A stretch of 64,000 bases of DNA, taken from contig NZ_LAZX01000088.1 in NCBI RefSeq assembly GCF_000980895.1, forward strand, positions 62,001-126,000, read 5' to 3'. Source of the DNA: Sphingomonas sp. Ag1 (GTDB taxonomy: Bacteria; Pseudomonadota; Alphaproteobacteria; Sphingomonadales; Sphingomonadaceae). The translations under genes and the position numbers were made by a program. Positions within the stretch are counted from its first letter, which is position 1. Every line of letters begins with the position of its first letter. Below the pieces are notes generated by a model that worked only from the letters and a program-made list of their open reading frames with translations, did not search any database and was not told the DNA's origin. This document shows positions 56,327 to 64,000 of the stretch, one piece after another.

Positions 56327-58630
56327 CTAGATCCCCATGTCCATGCCGTCAGGCTCGCGGCCGGCGGAGAAATCCTGGCGTAGCTCGACGATCGTCTGAT
56401 CCTCGACCCGCGGCGCGCTGTGATGGCTGCGACCGTCCTTTCGATCATCACGTTCTCGGGCCTGCGCTGCCTCCTGCTCTGCTGCCGCGCGCGCAGTCTG
56501 TGCGATGTCGGCCGCATGTTGACGGGGTGCCTGTCCGTCGCGGTCGGCGTTGTTTTCGTGAACCGCCTTGCTGGTCGATTCCTTCTCCGCATCGACCTCG
56601 GCAGACAGGATGCGCGCGGCCATTTCCTTCGCCACGTTGACCGGCTCTACCACCTCCTGGATCACCTGGCCGGCACCATCACGCCCACCGGCTTCACCAC
56701 CCCCTTCTCCGTCGAACACTTCCTCTCCGCGCTTCGATCGCACCGGCTTCATGTCGGGGCGGGGCAGGAAGCCGTCCGCGACCTGGGGATAGTCCTTCCA
56801 GACGAGCTTGATCCGAGCGGCCGGGAAGCCGTCGGGGAACTTCACGAAGCCATGCATCGAGGGCAGGTTCGTGATGTCGTCGGCGATCACGAGCGGTTCG
56901 ACCTGCTTGCGCGGAGTCAGCGTCGAGGCGTCGCGCGTGTTGTTGTAGCCGTAGCTGTAGGCCTCATCCATCTGGCGGACTTCGCGGTTGCCGATATAGC
57001 GGGCGCACTGCTCGGCGGTGTCGAGATCGGCGGTCGCGAGGATGAGCTTGGAGCGGGCAAGCGAGGCGAGATTGCGGGCGCCCTGCTCGCCATATACCTC
57101 GACCAGCTTTTCGAAGCTGTGGATGCCGAGGATCATTGCGCCGCCGAAGGCGCGGGCCGTCTGAAGGCCATTCTCGATGGCTGGCAGCCGGTGAAGTGCG
57201 CCGAGCTCGTCGAACATGAACCAGGTGCGCAGCGACCGCGTGCGCGGCATGGTCATGAGCCGGTTGATGGCGAGGTCCATCCAGAGCGTCAGCAGCGCCC
57301 GGTTCATCGGCATGTCGACGTAATTTGAGGTGATGAAAAGGATGGAGCCTGGCTTCTTCTCACCCGTGATCCATTCGCGGATCGAGAAGCGCGGACCCTC
57401 GTCTGGCAGGAAGCGGAGGACCTGCGCGTTCGTGTTGAAGACGGCGCGGATCGACTCCGCCATGCGGGCGGCTTCCGGGGCCGTCAGAGGGTCGGCGATG
57501 GTGTTCTGAAGGTAGCGGTGAACGCGCTTTAGATCGGCCGTCATCAGATGTTCCGACAGCGCGAGATTGGTGGTCTCACCACGCTCCTGCAGGCGGACGC
57601 ACATTTCGATGAAGAGAGTTCGCGCCGCGAGCGCCCAGAACGGTTCTGAGGAGCCGCCGTCCGACGGGATCAGGGCCGCAGCGGCGGCGGTAAACTCACT
57701 GTGGGTGCAGCAGTCCGAAAAGATCGACCATGCCGGGCAGCGCCGGTCCATCGGATTGAGGATCGTATCGCGCTCGGGGTCATAGAATGCCTCGACATAG
57801 GCACCGGTGAGATCAAAGATGACGGCGCTGTCCTGACGCTCGCGCATCTGCTTGACGAGGCTGCGCAGCTCGGTCGTCTTGCCCGACCCGGTGGTGCCGA
57901 CCAGCATCGTGTGCGACTGTTCCATCCGGTGCGGGAACGGGATGCCGGCGAGTATGTAGGGATGGTGGATCCCGGCGGCCTTGCGCGCCGCAAAGGGCAG
58001 TTGCAGCACCTGCCGCGGCGAGAGGTCGGGCAGGCACTCCCGGGCTTCCTTTTCGAACGCCGCCTGGTTGTGTTGGGACACCTCCGCGAGAAGCAGTTCG
58101 CGCTCGACTAGCATGGCGCCCCGCTCGTGTCGCTCCTGCAGGATCGACCGGCCCCGACGCCGCGAAATATCGACGAACCAGATGGTCAGCGGGATCGTGA
58201 GAAAGACGGAGACGAGGATGGCGCCGAGCAGGCCCCGCACGGCCACACTCCAGGCCCTCTGGACCTCGGGCATATACTGCACGACCGCCATGATCGTGCG
58301 GTGGATTTCGCCGTTGGGGAGGGTGACGTTGACCCGCTTGGCAGGGTCCAGTCCGACCCAGTCCCAAAGCATCGCGTAGAGCTTCATGCAGACGAGCTGG
58401 AAGCCGTGCTCGTCGAGCTTGAGCGATAAGATGATGAACCAGGCCGCGAGGAAGGCGAAGAACCACAGGATGAAGGGCAGCTTCGCGCCCGAGAACCACA
58501 TCAGCATCTCGTGGGTGAGAAGCTGGCTTCCGCGCGTGAAATTGCCGGCGTTGCGATGGACTTTGCCCCGCGCCGAATGATGGGTCAGGGGTATGGCGCG
58601 GCCATCGGTGCGGATGTCCTTACGCGCCAT
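56327..58630 (-). CDS. traD: Type IV coupling protein (TraD/VirD4)
   Basis: A 767-residue inner-membrane ATPase. Two membrane helices lie near residues 51-70 and 131-152; Walker A is GTTGSGKT (245-252), and a Walker B-like segment is in TWFMFDELGALH. The C-terminal 150 residues are acidic and disordered. It carries the relaxase-DNA complex to the type IV secretion channel; secretion-channel genes are not in the window. ATG 58630 overlaps the ribbon-helix-helix gene by 11 bases. Confidence 0.9.
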   Translation of the reverse strand: MARKDIRTDGRAIPLTHHSARGKVHRNAGNFTRGSQLLTHEMLMWFSGAKLPFILWFFAFLAAWFIILSLKLDEHGFQLVCMKLYAMLWDWVGLDPAKRVNVTLPNGEIHRTIMAVVQYMPEVQRAWSVAVRGLLGAILVSVFLTIPLTIWFVDISRRRGRSILQERHERGAMLVERELLLAEVSQHNQAAFEKEARECLPDLSPRQVLQLPFAARKAAGIHHPYILAGIPFPHRMEQSHTMLVGTTGSGKTTELRSLVKQMRERQDSAVIFDLTGAYVEAFYDPERDTILNPMDRRCPAWSIFSDCCTHSEFTAAAAALIPSDGGSSEPFWALAARTLFIEMCVRLQERGETTNLALSEHLMTADLKRVHRYLQNTIADPLTAPEAARMAESIRAVFNTNAQVLRFLPDEGPRFSIREWITGEKKPGSILFITSNYVDMPMNRALLTLWMDLAINRLMTMPRTRSLRTWFMFDELGALHRLPAIENGLQTARAFGGAMILGIHSFEKLVEVYGEQGARNLASLARSKLILATADLDTAEQCARYIGNREVRQMDEAYSYGYNNTRDASTLTPRKQVEPLVIADDITNLPSMHGFVKFPDGFPAARIKLVWKDYPQVADGFLPRPDMKPVRSKRGEEVFDGEGGGEAGGRDGAGQVIQEVVEPVNVAKEMAARILSAEVDAEKESTSKAVHENNADRDGQAPRQHAADIAQTARAAAEQEAAQARERDDRKDGRSHHSAPRVEDQTIVELRQDFSAGREPDGMDMGI

Positions 58631-58910
58631 GGTATTGCTCCAGGCGCTTGTCCGCATTGGCGATGATCCGCTCGCGGAATTCGGGATATTGCTCGCTGAT
58701 GATGACGTCGAGCGCGAGCTGCATGAACTCGCTGATCCGCGCCAATCGGCGGTGGCTGGACGTGATGACGCTCGCCGTGCCGAGATAGGCATCGACTGCC
58801 GCCCGGATGATCTCGGAGGGCTTGCATTCCTGGTCCGTCGCGAGGGCCAGAATGCGATCATACTGCTGGCGGTCGAGCCGGACCGTGCAGTGCCGTGTCG
58901 TCGAGGACAA
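58620..58910 (-). CDS. Ribbon-helix-helix relaxosome accessory protein
   Basis: A 96-residue protein with an N-terminal ribbon-helix-helix fold (HCTVRLDRQQYDRILALATD, then SEIIRAAVDAYLG) and a helical C-terminus. Such proteins bind oriT beside the relaxase and aid nicking, as TrwA does for TrwC. It begins at TTG 58910 with AGGAGG five bases upstream. Three CGTGGCAC repeats in the upstream region are candidate binding sites. Confidence 0.78.
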   Translation of the reverse strand: MSSTTRHCTVRLDRQQYDRILALATDQECKPSEIIRAAVDAYLGTASVITSSHRRLARISEFMQLALDVIISEQYPEFRERIIANADKRLEQYHGA

Positions 58911-59537
58911 ACCAGCCTCCTAGCAGAGAGGCTGGTGGGGACCTGAGAAAGCGTGTGGAGATATAACCGATCGCGCGGTGGGCGGCAAAGAGAAATGGGG
59001 AACACAGAGCGCGTGGCACCACGTGGCACGGCTAAGTCACTGAAGGCTTGGGATAAACAGACTCCCTCGCGAACGTCCCACGCCGTGGCACGCTCTCCGG
59101 TCGCCCTAAGCTATTGAGGGAACACGGGAATCCTGCACCTTCAGGTGCGTAGGGTGTGCGCATATCCCAAGAGACCGCTATATGGTCCCGGACCTGTCCG
59201 GAGGTCGTTGGAAATGGCCCGTAGCCGGGTCCGGCTGGGCAGAGGTCCGCCGGCAGGCGGAACGGCGAGAATCGGCCCTCGCGAAGCTGCGGTCCCGCCA
59301 GCGGGCGCCCTGGTCAGGCGAGGATCGTCACCCGAATGGGCGGAGACAAGGCGCATGCCTTGGCTCCGTGAGGTTGGGGTGCCGGGCCCCAACGGGGTGC
59401 GGCAGCCCTAGCGAATAGAGCCGTCATCGGGCGAGAAGCCCGATGCGCCCCCGCACCATTCTTCTCCTTCCGGGGCGGAGGCTCTCCCGCTATGGTCAAA
59501 CTGTTCATAGCCCGATCAGCCTTGAACAGAGGCACCT
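58911..59537. other. Intergenic transfer-origin region
   Basis: No supported gene lies in these 627 bases. It holds the candidate oriT described separately, three CGTGGCAC copies, several short hairpins, and a perfect 8-bp stem at 59425-59445 (CATCGGGC and GCCCGATG, loop GAGAA). The open frames here are short, Arg-rich and lack ribosome sites. Confidence 0.6.
59012..59158 (+). other. oriT: Candidate origin of transfer (oriT) with nic region
   Basis: GCACCT (59135-59140) and AGGTGC (59143-59148) form a perfect inverted repeat, followed at once by GTAGGGTGTG (59149-59158). As recalled, the R388 nic region has GCACC-N4-GGTGC followed by GTATTGTCT, and the F nic region has a repeat arm ending in GC followed by GTGGGGTGTG. 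The layout and bases agree well with both MobF origins, suggesting nicking near 59157. Upstream, CGTGGCAC occurs at 59012, 59022 and 59084, possible sites for the ribbon-helix-helix protein. Confidence 0.65.
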
Positions 59538-59756
59538 ATGGCAAAGACACTGGAACAGGAGCGCGCAGCGTTCGAAGCGGATGCACAGCGATTGGAGGAA
59601 CGCCGCCGAAAGCTCGAAGAGCGAGAGCGCGAGCAGGCCATATCGGCGGTGGAAAAAACGGGCCTGCTGAAGCTTGAGATCAAGCGGCTGACCGCGATCG
59701 TCGAGCGGGTAAAATCGCTCGGAATCGACGAGGTCGAAAAGCGGCTGAGAGCCTGA
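59538..59756 (+). CDS. Small coiled-coil protein (DUF6437-like)
   Basis: A 72-residue charged helical protein (RLEERRRKLEEREREQAISA) likely to form a coiled coil. It resembles small DUF6437-type proteins common on sphingomonad plasmids. It lies on the far side of oriT from the relaxase gene. AGAGG precedes its ATG. Function unknown; DNA or partner binding is plausible. Confidence 0.65.
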   Translation: MAKTLEQERAAFEADAQRLEERRRKLEEREREQAISAVEKTGLLKLEIKRLTAIVERVKSLGIDEVEKRLRA

Positions 59757-59784
59757 ACCCAGCCTGCCGCGGCAGCGCTGCGGC

Positions 59785-59819
59785 ACGGGCATAGGGGGTT
59801 CGATGCCCCCTATGCCCGT
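59785..59819. terminator. Long hairpin after the coiled-coil gene
   Basis: ACGGGCATAGGGGG and CCCCCTATGCCCGT form a perfect 14-bp stem around a 7-base loop, 29 bases past the stop at 59756. No T-run follows, so termination is likely but not certain. Confidence 0.6.
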
Positions 59820-59833
59820 ATTCCTCCCAGCAA

Positions 59834-59871
59834 AAAAAGGGAGAGGCGACGCGCGCCCCTCCCCTTTTTGT
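59834..59871. terminator. Bidirectional terminator between convergent genes
   Basis: A GC-rich stem (GGGAGAGG against CCCCTCCC) is flanked by an A-run on the left and a T-run on the right, so it can act as an intrinsic terminator for both the plus-strand coiled-coil gene and the minus-strand gene ending at 59877. Confidence 0.65.
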
Positions 59872-59876
59872 CGGTC

Positions 59877-60101
59877 TCAGAACTCGTCGAGGATCCCGCC
59901 CGGCGCGGTGTAGACGATCCGGTCGATCATCGCCGGTGTGAGGTTCCCGTAATCGCCCTCGTCGATGGCGAGATATCCCTGCTCTTCATCCTCGATGACA
60001 TGTTGATCGAAGAAGCTGTGAAGCGCCCGGCGTTCCGCGTTGGCGACCGCTGCGAAGTAGGCGTTGTTGTGGGCGGCGGCGGTGTTGGTGATCGTCTGCA
60101 T
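59877..60101 (-). CDS. Small acidic protein of unknown function
   Basis: A 74-residue protein (MQTITNTAAAHNNAYFAAVA, then DQHVIEDEEQGYLAIDEGDY). AGGAG lies eight bases before its ATG. Acidic small proteins next to an oriT can be leading-region, anti-defence or DNA-mimic proteins, but nothing specific is recognised here. Confidence 0.6.
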   Translation of the reverse strand: MQTITNTAAAHNNAYFAAVANAERRALHSFFDQHVIEDEEQGYLAIDEGDYGNLTPAMIDRIVYTAPGGILDEF

Positions 60102-60434
60102 GGCTATGCTCCTGTCTGTCTTGAATGACAGGGGAAGGCGCGTCGGGCGGGTGAGGTCGGGTCAAGGATCGCCGGCTTGCCGGCGACCGCGCAGCGGCGG
60201 TGGGGGTCACGATTTTCTTCGGCGGCCACCGGTGTCGAGGGGGGAGCGCTGCGCTCGATCCGCCGGAGAAAATGGTGGGGCCCCGCCGTCCTTGAGGCGG
60301 CCTCGCCCGGCCGACAGAATGGGAAGACTGTGAGAGATGTTTCCTCTCGGTCGGAGGACCAGGCCGAGGCGTAGCGGCGTGCGGACCGGCGGGTCCGCGC
60401 GTCACGCGAGCGAGCCTGCGTCTGGCAGCCTTCG
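60102..60434. other. Intergenic stretch
   Basis: No supported gene. The sequence holds the leader of the minus-strand gene starting at 60101 and an uninformative GC-rich stretch downstream of the gene ending at 60435. No clear repeat was seen. Confidence 0.4.
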
Positions 60435-60680
60435 CTATTCCATGCCGTCATGGAACAGCCTCCAGAGGAGCGCGTCCCCTTCAATCTCGCGGAGCCGAAG
60501 CTCCAGCGACAGGGCCGCTTCCCGCTCCGCGATCCGGGCGTTTTCGGCGGTCGTGAGGGCGGCGCGATCGATTCCGGAGAGAAAGGTTTCTCGGTGGTTG
60601 AGGAGGCGCCGCAGCCGTGCCGTTTCGCGGTCGATCGATGCGATGGCGGCGACGGCAGCGTGGGTTGCGGATACGGTCAT
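60435..60680 (-). CDS. Small helical protein of unknown function
   Basis: An 81-residue, charged helical protein (IDRETARLRRLLNHRETFLS, EREAALSLELRLREIEGDAL). The codon use and residue mix look genuine, but no strong ribosome site is visible. No domain is recognised. Confidence 0.5.
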   Translation of the reverse strand: MTVSATHAAVAAIASIDRETARLRRLLNHRETFLSGIDRAALTTAENARIAEREAALSLELRLREIEGDALLWRLFHDGME

Positions 60681-61101
60681 GGTTGCGCTCCAGGTGCGAG
60701 GGGATTGAGCGCTCGAGCGCCCTTTCGTTCGAGACGCCGCCGTTTTGGCGGAGGGAGAGAAGAGGAGCCGGGCGCGCGACCCCGCCCAAGGGCTGATCAG
60801 GGGTGCCCGTCGCAGTGGCAGTAGGGCATGGCCGCTGTGCCTTGGTGTCGCGGATGGTCTGTGTTAGTTCCCGCGCTGCGCTGCGAAGGCCGTGGCGCCG
60901 GGACTGGTAATCCCGTCGAGAAAGGCAACTCGGTGTGGTTTCACGCCGGGGTGCCTGCGCATATGTCCAGGTGCCTCGGCACTAAAAGCGTAGGCGCATG
61001 TCTCGACGTGTTACCAGCCCCGGCTCCCGCGCCCCAGCGCGGGAGTTGCTTGGCGAGAGCGCCCAAGTTGCTCCGATGATGGTCGCGCTCCGGAATGCGA
61101 T
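60681..61101. other. Intergenic stretch before a short gene
   Basis: No convincing gene in 421 bases. The open frames are short and lack ribosome sites. It precedes the 56-residue plus-strand gene at 61102 and may carry its promoter; no clear -35/-10 pair was found. Confidence 0.4.
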
Positions 61102-61272
61102 ATGGACCTCAACGAGAAGGATCCGGGCGTGACACGGGCGCTCGCCTTGGCGCTGATGCGTCAGGCGCGCGAGTATCTCGGCGCGATCGGCGAGGACGAG
61201 GCGTCGCTTCATCTGCAACGCGCGATCGATGCCCTCCTGAAGCCCGCGCCCGGCAATTCGGCGCAAGCCTGA
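61102..61272 (+). CDS. Very short gene of unknown function
   Basis: A 56-residue protein (MDLNEKDPGVTRALALALMR, then REYLGAIGEDEASLHLQRAI). The helical, Ala/Leu/Glu-rich pattern and third-base GC use are gene-like. Similar short proteins are common beside plasmid genes in sphingomonads, but the function is unknown. Confidence 0.55.
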   Translation: MDLNEKDPGVTRALALALMRQAREYLGAIGEDEASLHLQRAIDALLKPAPGNSAQA

Positions 61273-61337
61273 GCGGCAAAAAAGGGCGCGCCATGCGAGG
61301 TGACGCGCCCTCCTTCGGCGGCGGGAACGGGCGGAGG

Positions 61338-61916
61338 CTATGCCCATTCCAGCCGCGAAGTGTCGTCGGCGTCGGCCAGGCCGATGAGCTGGTCGAGCCG
61401 ATCAAGATACGGGGTGATCCCCTCCTCCTCCGCACGGCGCCGGACGGCCGGGTTGGCAAGCCGCACGCGGACGGCATCTATGGGTATTTCGCCGATGCTG
61501 TCCGGCGCCAGTCCGAGGCTCTCAAGCAGGACAGCGGCGTTGCCCGAGGCGAGATCGAGTTCGAGGCCCCGATCGGAGGTGAGAGCGACCCGCATGGCGA
61601 TCGTTGCTGCCCCCTCGTCCCGCCATACGCTGACCCGGCGGCATCGGAACTGGGCCTCTTCGACGACGCTGATGACGTCCGCGTCGAAGTCGAAAATCCT
61701 CGCGATCGCGGCCAGCGCGAGTGGGCAGACGCGTGCTTCGAAGTGATAGGAAAGATACTCGTCCTCGGGCGCGTCGGGGTCGAGCAGAACGGCTCTGCAG
61801 CGGGCGCTTTCCTCGCGAAGGAAAGTCCGGAAGGCGGCGAGTTGCCGGGCGTTGATGGTGGCTCGCGGACCCGGCTGGTCATCGGCCGCCGTCGCGATAC
61901 GGAACGTGATGGACAT
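61338..61916 (-). CDS. Unknown 192-residue protein of the leading region
   Basis: A soluble, mostly helical acidic protein (RQLAAFRTFLREESARCRAV, FDFDADVISVVEEAQFRCRR). No family is recognised. It is convergent with the 56-residue gene. Its acidic character and position on the oriT-proximal side make an anti-defence or DNA-binding-mimic role possible but unproven. Confidence 0.55.
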   Translation of the reverse strand: MSITFRIATAADDQPGPRATINARQLAAFRTFLREESARCRAVLLDPDAPEDEYLSYHFEARVCPLALAAIARIFDFDADVISVVEEAQFRCRRVSVWRDEGAATIAMRVALTSDRGLELDLASGNAAVLLESLGLAPDSIGEIPIDAVRVRLANPAVRRRAEEEGITPYLDRLDQLIGLADADDTSRLEWA

Positions 61917-62105
61917 CTCGTCCTCCCTTGTTGAACCGCAGCCGATCCTCCCCCTCTCCTTTTCCGCCAGCGGCGGGATGCCGGAGCGAGCGCGCAGGCG
62001 CTCAGTCTCGCGGCGCGAAGGGGCTCGATGCCCCTGAGCGCCGCTTGTCGACGCAAGAAAGGAAGAGAGGCCCCGGCTTACGCCGGAGCCTCTCGGACAA
62101 GCGCC

Positions 62106-63083
62106 TCAGGCGGCGCGTTGGCCCCGCTGCTGGGTGAGGCGGACGATGTGCAGCGGAACACCCGCCTGCCGCAGCTTCTGGGCGAGATTCTGCTGGATGC
62201 CCGAGCCTTCGCAGATGACCGCTTCGACCGGCTTGAGGTTGAGGATGCGGTCGTTGCGGACGAAGGCGGCGCGGTTGCCCTGGCTGCGATCGAGGCGGAA
62301 CTGGATTACCTTTACGCCGCGCGAGGCGGCCCATGCGTGCGCCACGGCATCGCACCCCTTGGCCTGCGCGGTCGTCGCGAGGATCATCTCCGGGATGCGC
62401 GCCTTGATGCTGTCGAGACCCTTCCAGAGCAGGTCGCCGTCTTCCCAGACCTGACCGCCCGAGAAGGCCACCACAGGTCCTTCGGGCGCGAACTGTTCGC
62501 GGCGCTCGCGGGCGCGTGAGGCGAGATAGTCGCGGGCGTCGATCATCGATGCGTTGAGCGCGCTCGACACCCTGCTTCCCCGGACCGGCGAGAAGGGCTT
62601 GCCGGTTTCGACGCGATATACTTCGGCGGCGTGGTCGCGCATGCATTCCATCGCTTCCCGGCAACCTTGCAGCGTCTGACACAGGAGCTGCGTGTCCTCC
62701 AGTTCGGTCGCGTAGATCTCGGAGGGGTCGTAGGCGCGGGCGAGGTCGCCGAGCTTCTTGGCCGCGTCGTCCTCCCGGCCCTCGATCCGCTTCGCCACGA
62801 CGTGGAAGCTGTTCGCGAAACCCCAGGCGAGATCGGTCGCGAAGGCCTCCATGCGCGTGTCGCGCAGCACATCGAACATCGTCTGCATCATCATCTCGAC
62901 GGCGGCCCGGACTTGCTCGGGGTCGGGCATGTCCAGCGCTTCCGGCGCCTCGACGATGCTGAGCTTGGCCATCTCGCTATGCTCGATGAAAGCGCCTTCG
63001 TAGGTCTGGGTCAGGTCCTCGTTTTCGCGCGCGGCGGCAATGTGGCTGGCGAGGTCGGCGAAGTTGGTGAAACTGGTCTGCAT
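62106..63083 (-). CDS. DUF2493 (SLOG-type) protein
   Basis: A 325-residue protein. The N-terminal 190 residues are helical and unrecognised; the C-terminus is a DUF2493 Rossmann-like SLOG domain (VVAFSGGQVWEDGDLLWKGL, TTAQAKGCDAVAHAWAASRG, AVICEGSGIQQNLAQKLRQA). Such domains are predicted to bind nucleotide-derived ligands and occur on plasmids and in defence genes. AAGGAGG precedes ATG 63083. Confidence 0.8.
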   Translation of the reverse strand: MQTSFTNFADLASHIAAARENEDLTQTYEGAFIEHSEMAKLSIVEAPEALDMPDPEQVRAAVEMMMQTMFDVLRDTRMEAFATDLAWGFANSFHVVAKRIEGREDDAAKKLGDLARAYDPSEIYATELEDTQLLCQTLQGCREAMECMRDHAAEVYRVETGKPFSPVRGSRVSSALNASMIDARDYLASRARERREQFAPEGPVVAFSGGQVWEDGDLLWKGLDSIKARIPEMILATTAQAKGCDAVAHAWAASRGVKVIQFRLDRSQGNRAAFVRNDRILNLKPVEAVICEGSGIQQNLAQKLRQAGVPLHIVRLTQQRGQRAA

Positions 63084-63391
63084 GATAGCCTCCTTGGAAT
63101 CTCATCCATTCGATGAGGCTTCTCATTCGACGTGCGGCGGTCGTGCCGGTCAGGGACGTTAACCGGGAAGCCGGCGCCAGTCGGATCCCGGTTAACGCCG
63201 CGAAGCGGGGAGCGGGGGAGCCGATTTTCTCGGGCCCGGAGCGCAGCGCAGGGTGCGTGAAAATTGGGGGAACCGCTCATCCTTGACGGGCTCGGATCCC
63301 CGCACGTCACAACTAGGAATTCAGAGAGAGAGATTTTTTGGTCACCACCTCTCCTCACGCTCCCCGCAAGGTGATCGTCACCCGTAAGGGC
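63084..63391. other. Intergenic stretch upstream of the DUF2493 gene
   Basis: No gene is supported in 308 bases. It holds the promoter side of the DUF2493 gene and ends where the presumed group II intron begins. GC-rich short hairpins are present, none distinctive. Confidence 0.4.
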
Positions 63392-64000
63392 GTGCGCCGT
63401 TGTGGCGCGAAGAAGAAAGGAGAGTTCGAATGAACTGAGCTTATTGGCATAGCTCATGCCTGACCGACTTACCGGTGCTGGTGATGAACCGGCTGAGATT
63501 CCGAAAGGAAAACGGGACCATAGCATGTCGGGGTACGGATCGAAGTTGGGCGCCGCAGCCTGACGGTTGACCAGCAGGCAAGGCGCGCATGGTGAAGACT
63601 TGATTGTTTGAATCCCAGTTTCCAACGACCACTAGGTAGGTGACGGTGAACGCGGCTGACACACCGTCTCGAGCGGAGCGAGGAGCACGGCCCTGCAAAT
63701 CGCTGCCAGTCCGCCCGGCGTGGCCCCGGTAAGGGGATTAAGGAAACGAACGGGGCACCTAAACGCGCCGCGACTCCTCACTCGCGCAACTGCGGGATCG
63801 CCTAAACAGGACGGCTTGCCGGACCTGCATGGCGACGGAGCCGTCATAGTAGTCAAATGCCCGGTGCAATGGCCGGGACAACCGCCGAGAGGCGGACGGG
63901 ACAGCGGTATAAGCGGGAGCGATCCTTGTCGAAATCCGCGCGCCCGGGCGAAGGACGGCAGTTCTGTAAACTCGATGGATCAACGGAAAGGAACTGCTGA
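63392..64000 (+). mobile_element. Group II intron, 5' part, cut by the window end
   Basis: From GTGCG at 63392, the class-typical 5' end of a group II intron, the sequence runs through many short complementary segments without a long gene. They include the hairpin GCGCC-GTTGT-GGCGC at the start and GACGGAGCCGTCATAGTAGT further on, which resembles the segment ahead of the reverse-transcriptase gene in bacterial group II introns. The ATG at 63975 would open the intron-encoded protein. The boundary and class are inferred by recall of typical intron sequences. Confidence 0.5.
63975..64000 (+). CDS. Possible start of intron-encoded reverse transcriptase, partial
   Basis: ATG 63975 opens MDQRKGTA and runs off the window end. 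It lies where a group II intron maturase gene would begin. Only eight residues are visible, so the call depends entirely on the intron interpretation. Confidence 0.3.

Noticed and set aside
59145..59418. Short plus-strand frames within the intergenic oriT region
   Set aside because: No ribosome sites, Arg/Pro-rich composition, and they cross inverted repeats of the presumed oriT.
63011..63698. Minus-strand open frames near the right edge
   Set aside because: They cross the start of the DUF2493 gene or lie inside the presumed intron and show no protein-like pattern.

Overview
The window is high-GC DNA with alphaproteobacterial signals: GGAAC-N16-CGTT stress promoters, a GTTC-N7-GTTC SOS box, an imuA-imuB-dnaE2 mutasome, and small plasmid proteins of a kind common in sphingomonads. 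The best guess is a sphingomonad (Sphingomonas, Sphingobium or Novosphingobium). A MobF relaxase, a coupling protein, a likely oriT and an integrase suggest a large conjugative plasmid or an integrated conjugative element.

Left part (0.4-27.8 kb): metabolism, envelope and stress. It opens with a DUF892 stress protein and an aldo/keto reductase-SDR pair. An ECF sigma factor of EcfG type follows, with its own EcfG-type promoter. Next come an ABC1/UbiB-like kinase, a TetR regulator and an MCE lipid-transport protein, then two hotdog thioesterases. A long minus-strand catabolic operon (17.4 to 8.0 kb) encodes a nitronate monooxygenase-like enzyme, a thiolase-fold protein lacking the usual Cys with its DUF35 partner, two acyl-CoA dehydrogenases, an acyl-CoA synthetase, a Baeyer-Villiger-type monooxygenase and an alpha/beta hydrolase. 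A FadR-type regulator gene and a plus-strand enoyl-CoA hydratase-thioesterase-NUDIX set lie beside it. The set looks suited to beta-oxidation of a cyclic, steroid- or terpenoid-like acid. An EmrA-EmrB-NodT-MarR efflux operon and two envelope/stress genes (DUF4142, DUF4403) complete this part.

Middle part (27.9-51.4 kb): accessory islands. It holds a serine recombinase, a VapBC pair, a SPARTA defence pair (TIR-APAZ and short Argonaute), and a HEPN/zinc-ribbon protein coupled by overlap to a tyrosine integrase. A PIN (DUF4411)-ImmA/IrrE pair, a possible Cys-His-Asp hydrolase, a GIY-YIG protein, a winged-helix regulator and an ApeA-like HEPN protein follow. The SOS mutasome sits next. After it come an unrecognised two-gene set whose products both carry R-x4-H HEPN-like motifs, and a small PD-(D/E)XK-like protein.

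Right part (51-64 kb): conjugative transfer. A minus-strand run encodes a ribbon-helix-helix protein, a TraD/VirD4 coupling protein, a TraA/TrwC relaxase-helicase and a string of small proteins. Upstream lies a candidate oriT resembling the R388 and F nic regions. On its other side are small unknown genes and a DUF2493 gene. The right edge appears to enter a group II intron whose reverse-transcriptase gene is cut by the window end. No tRNA, rRNA or CRISPR array was seen.
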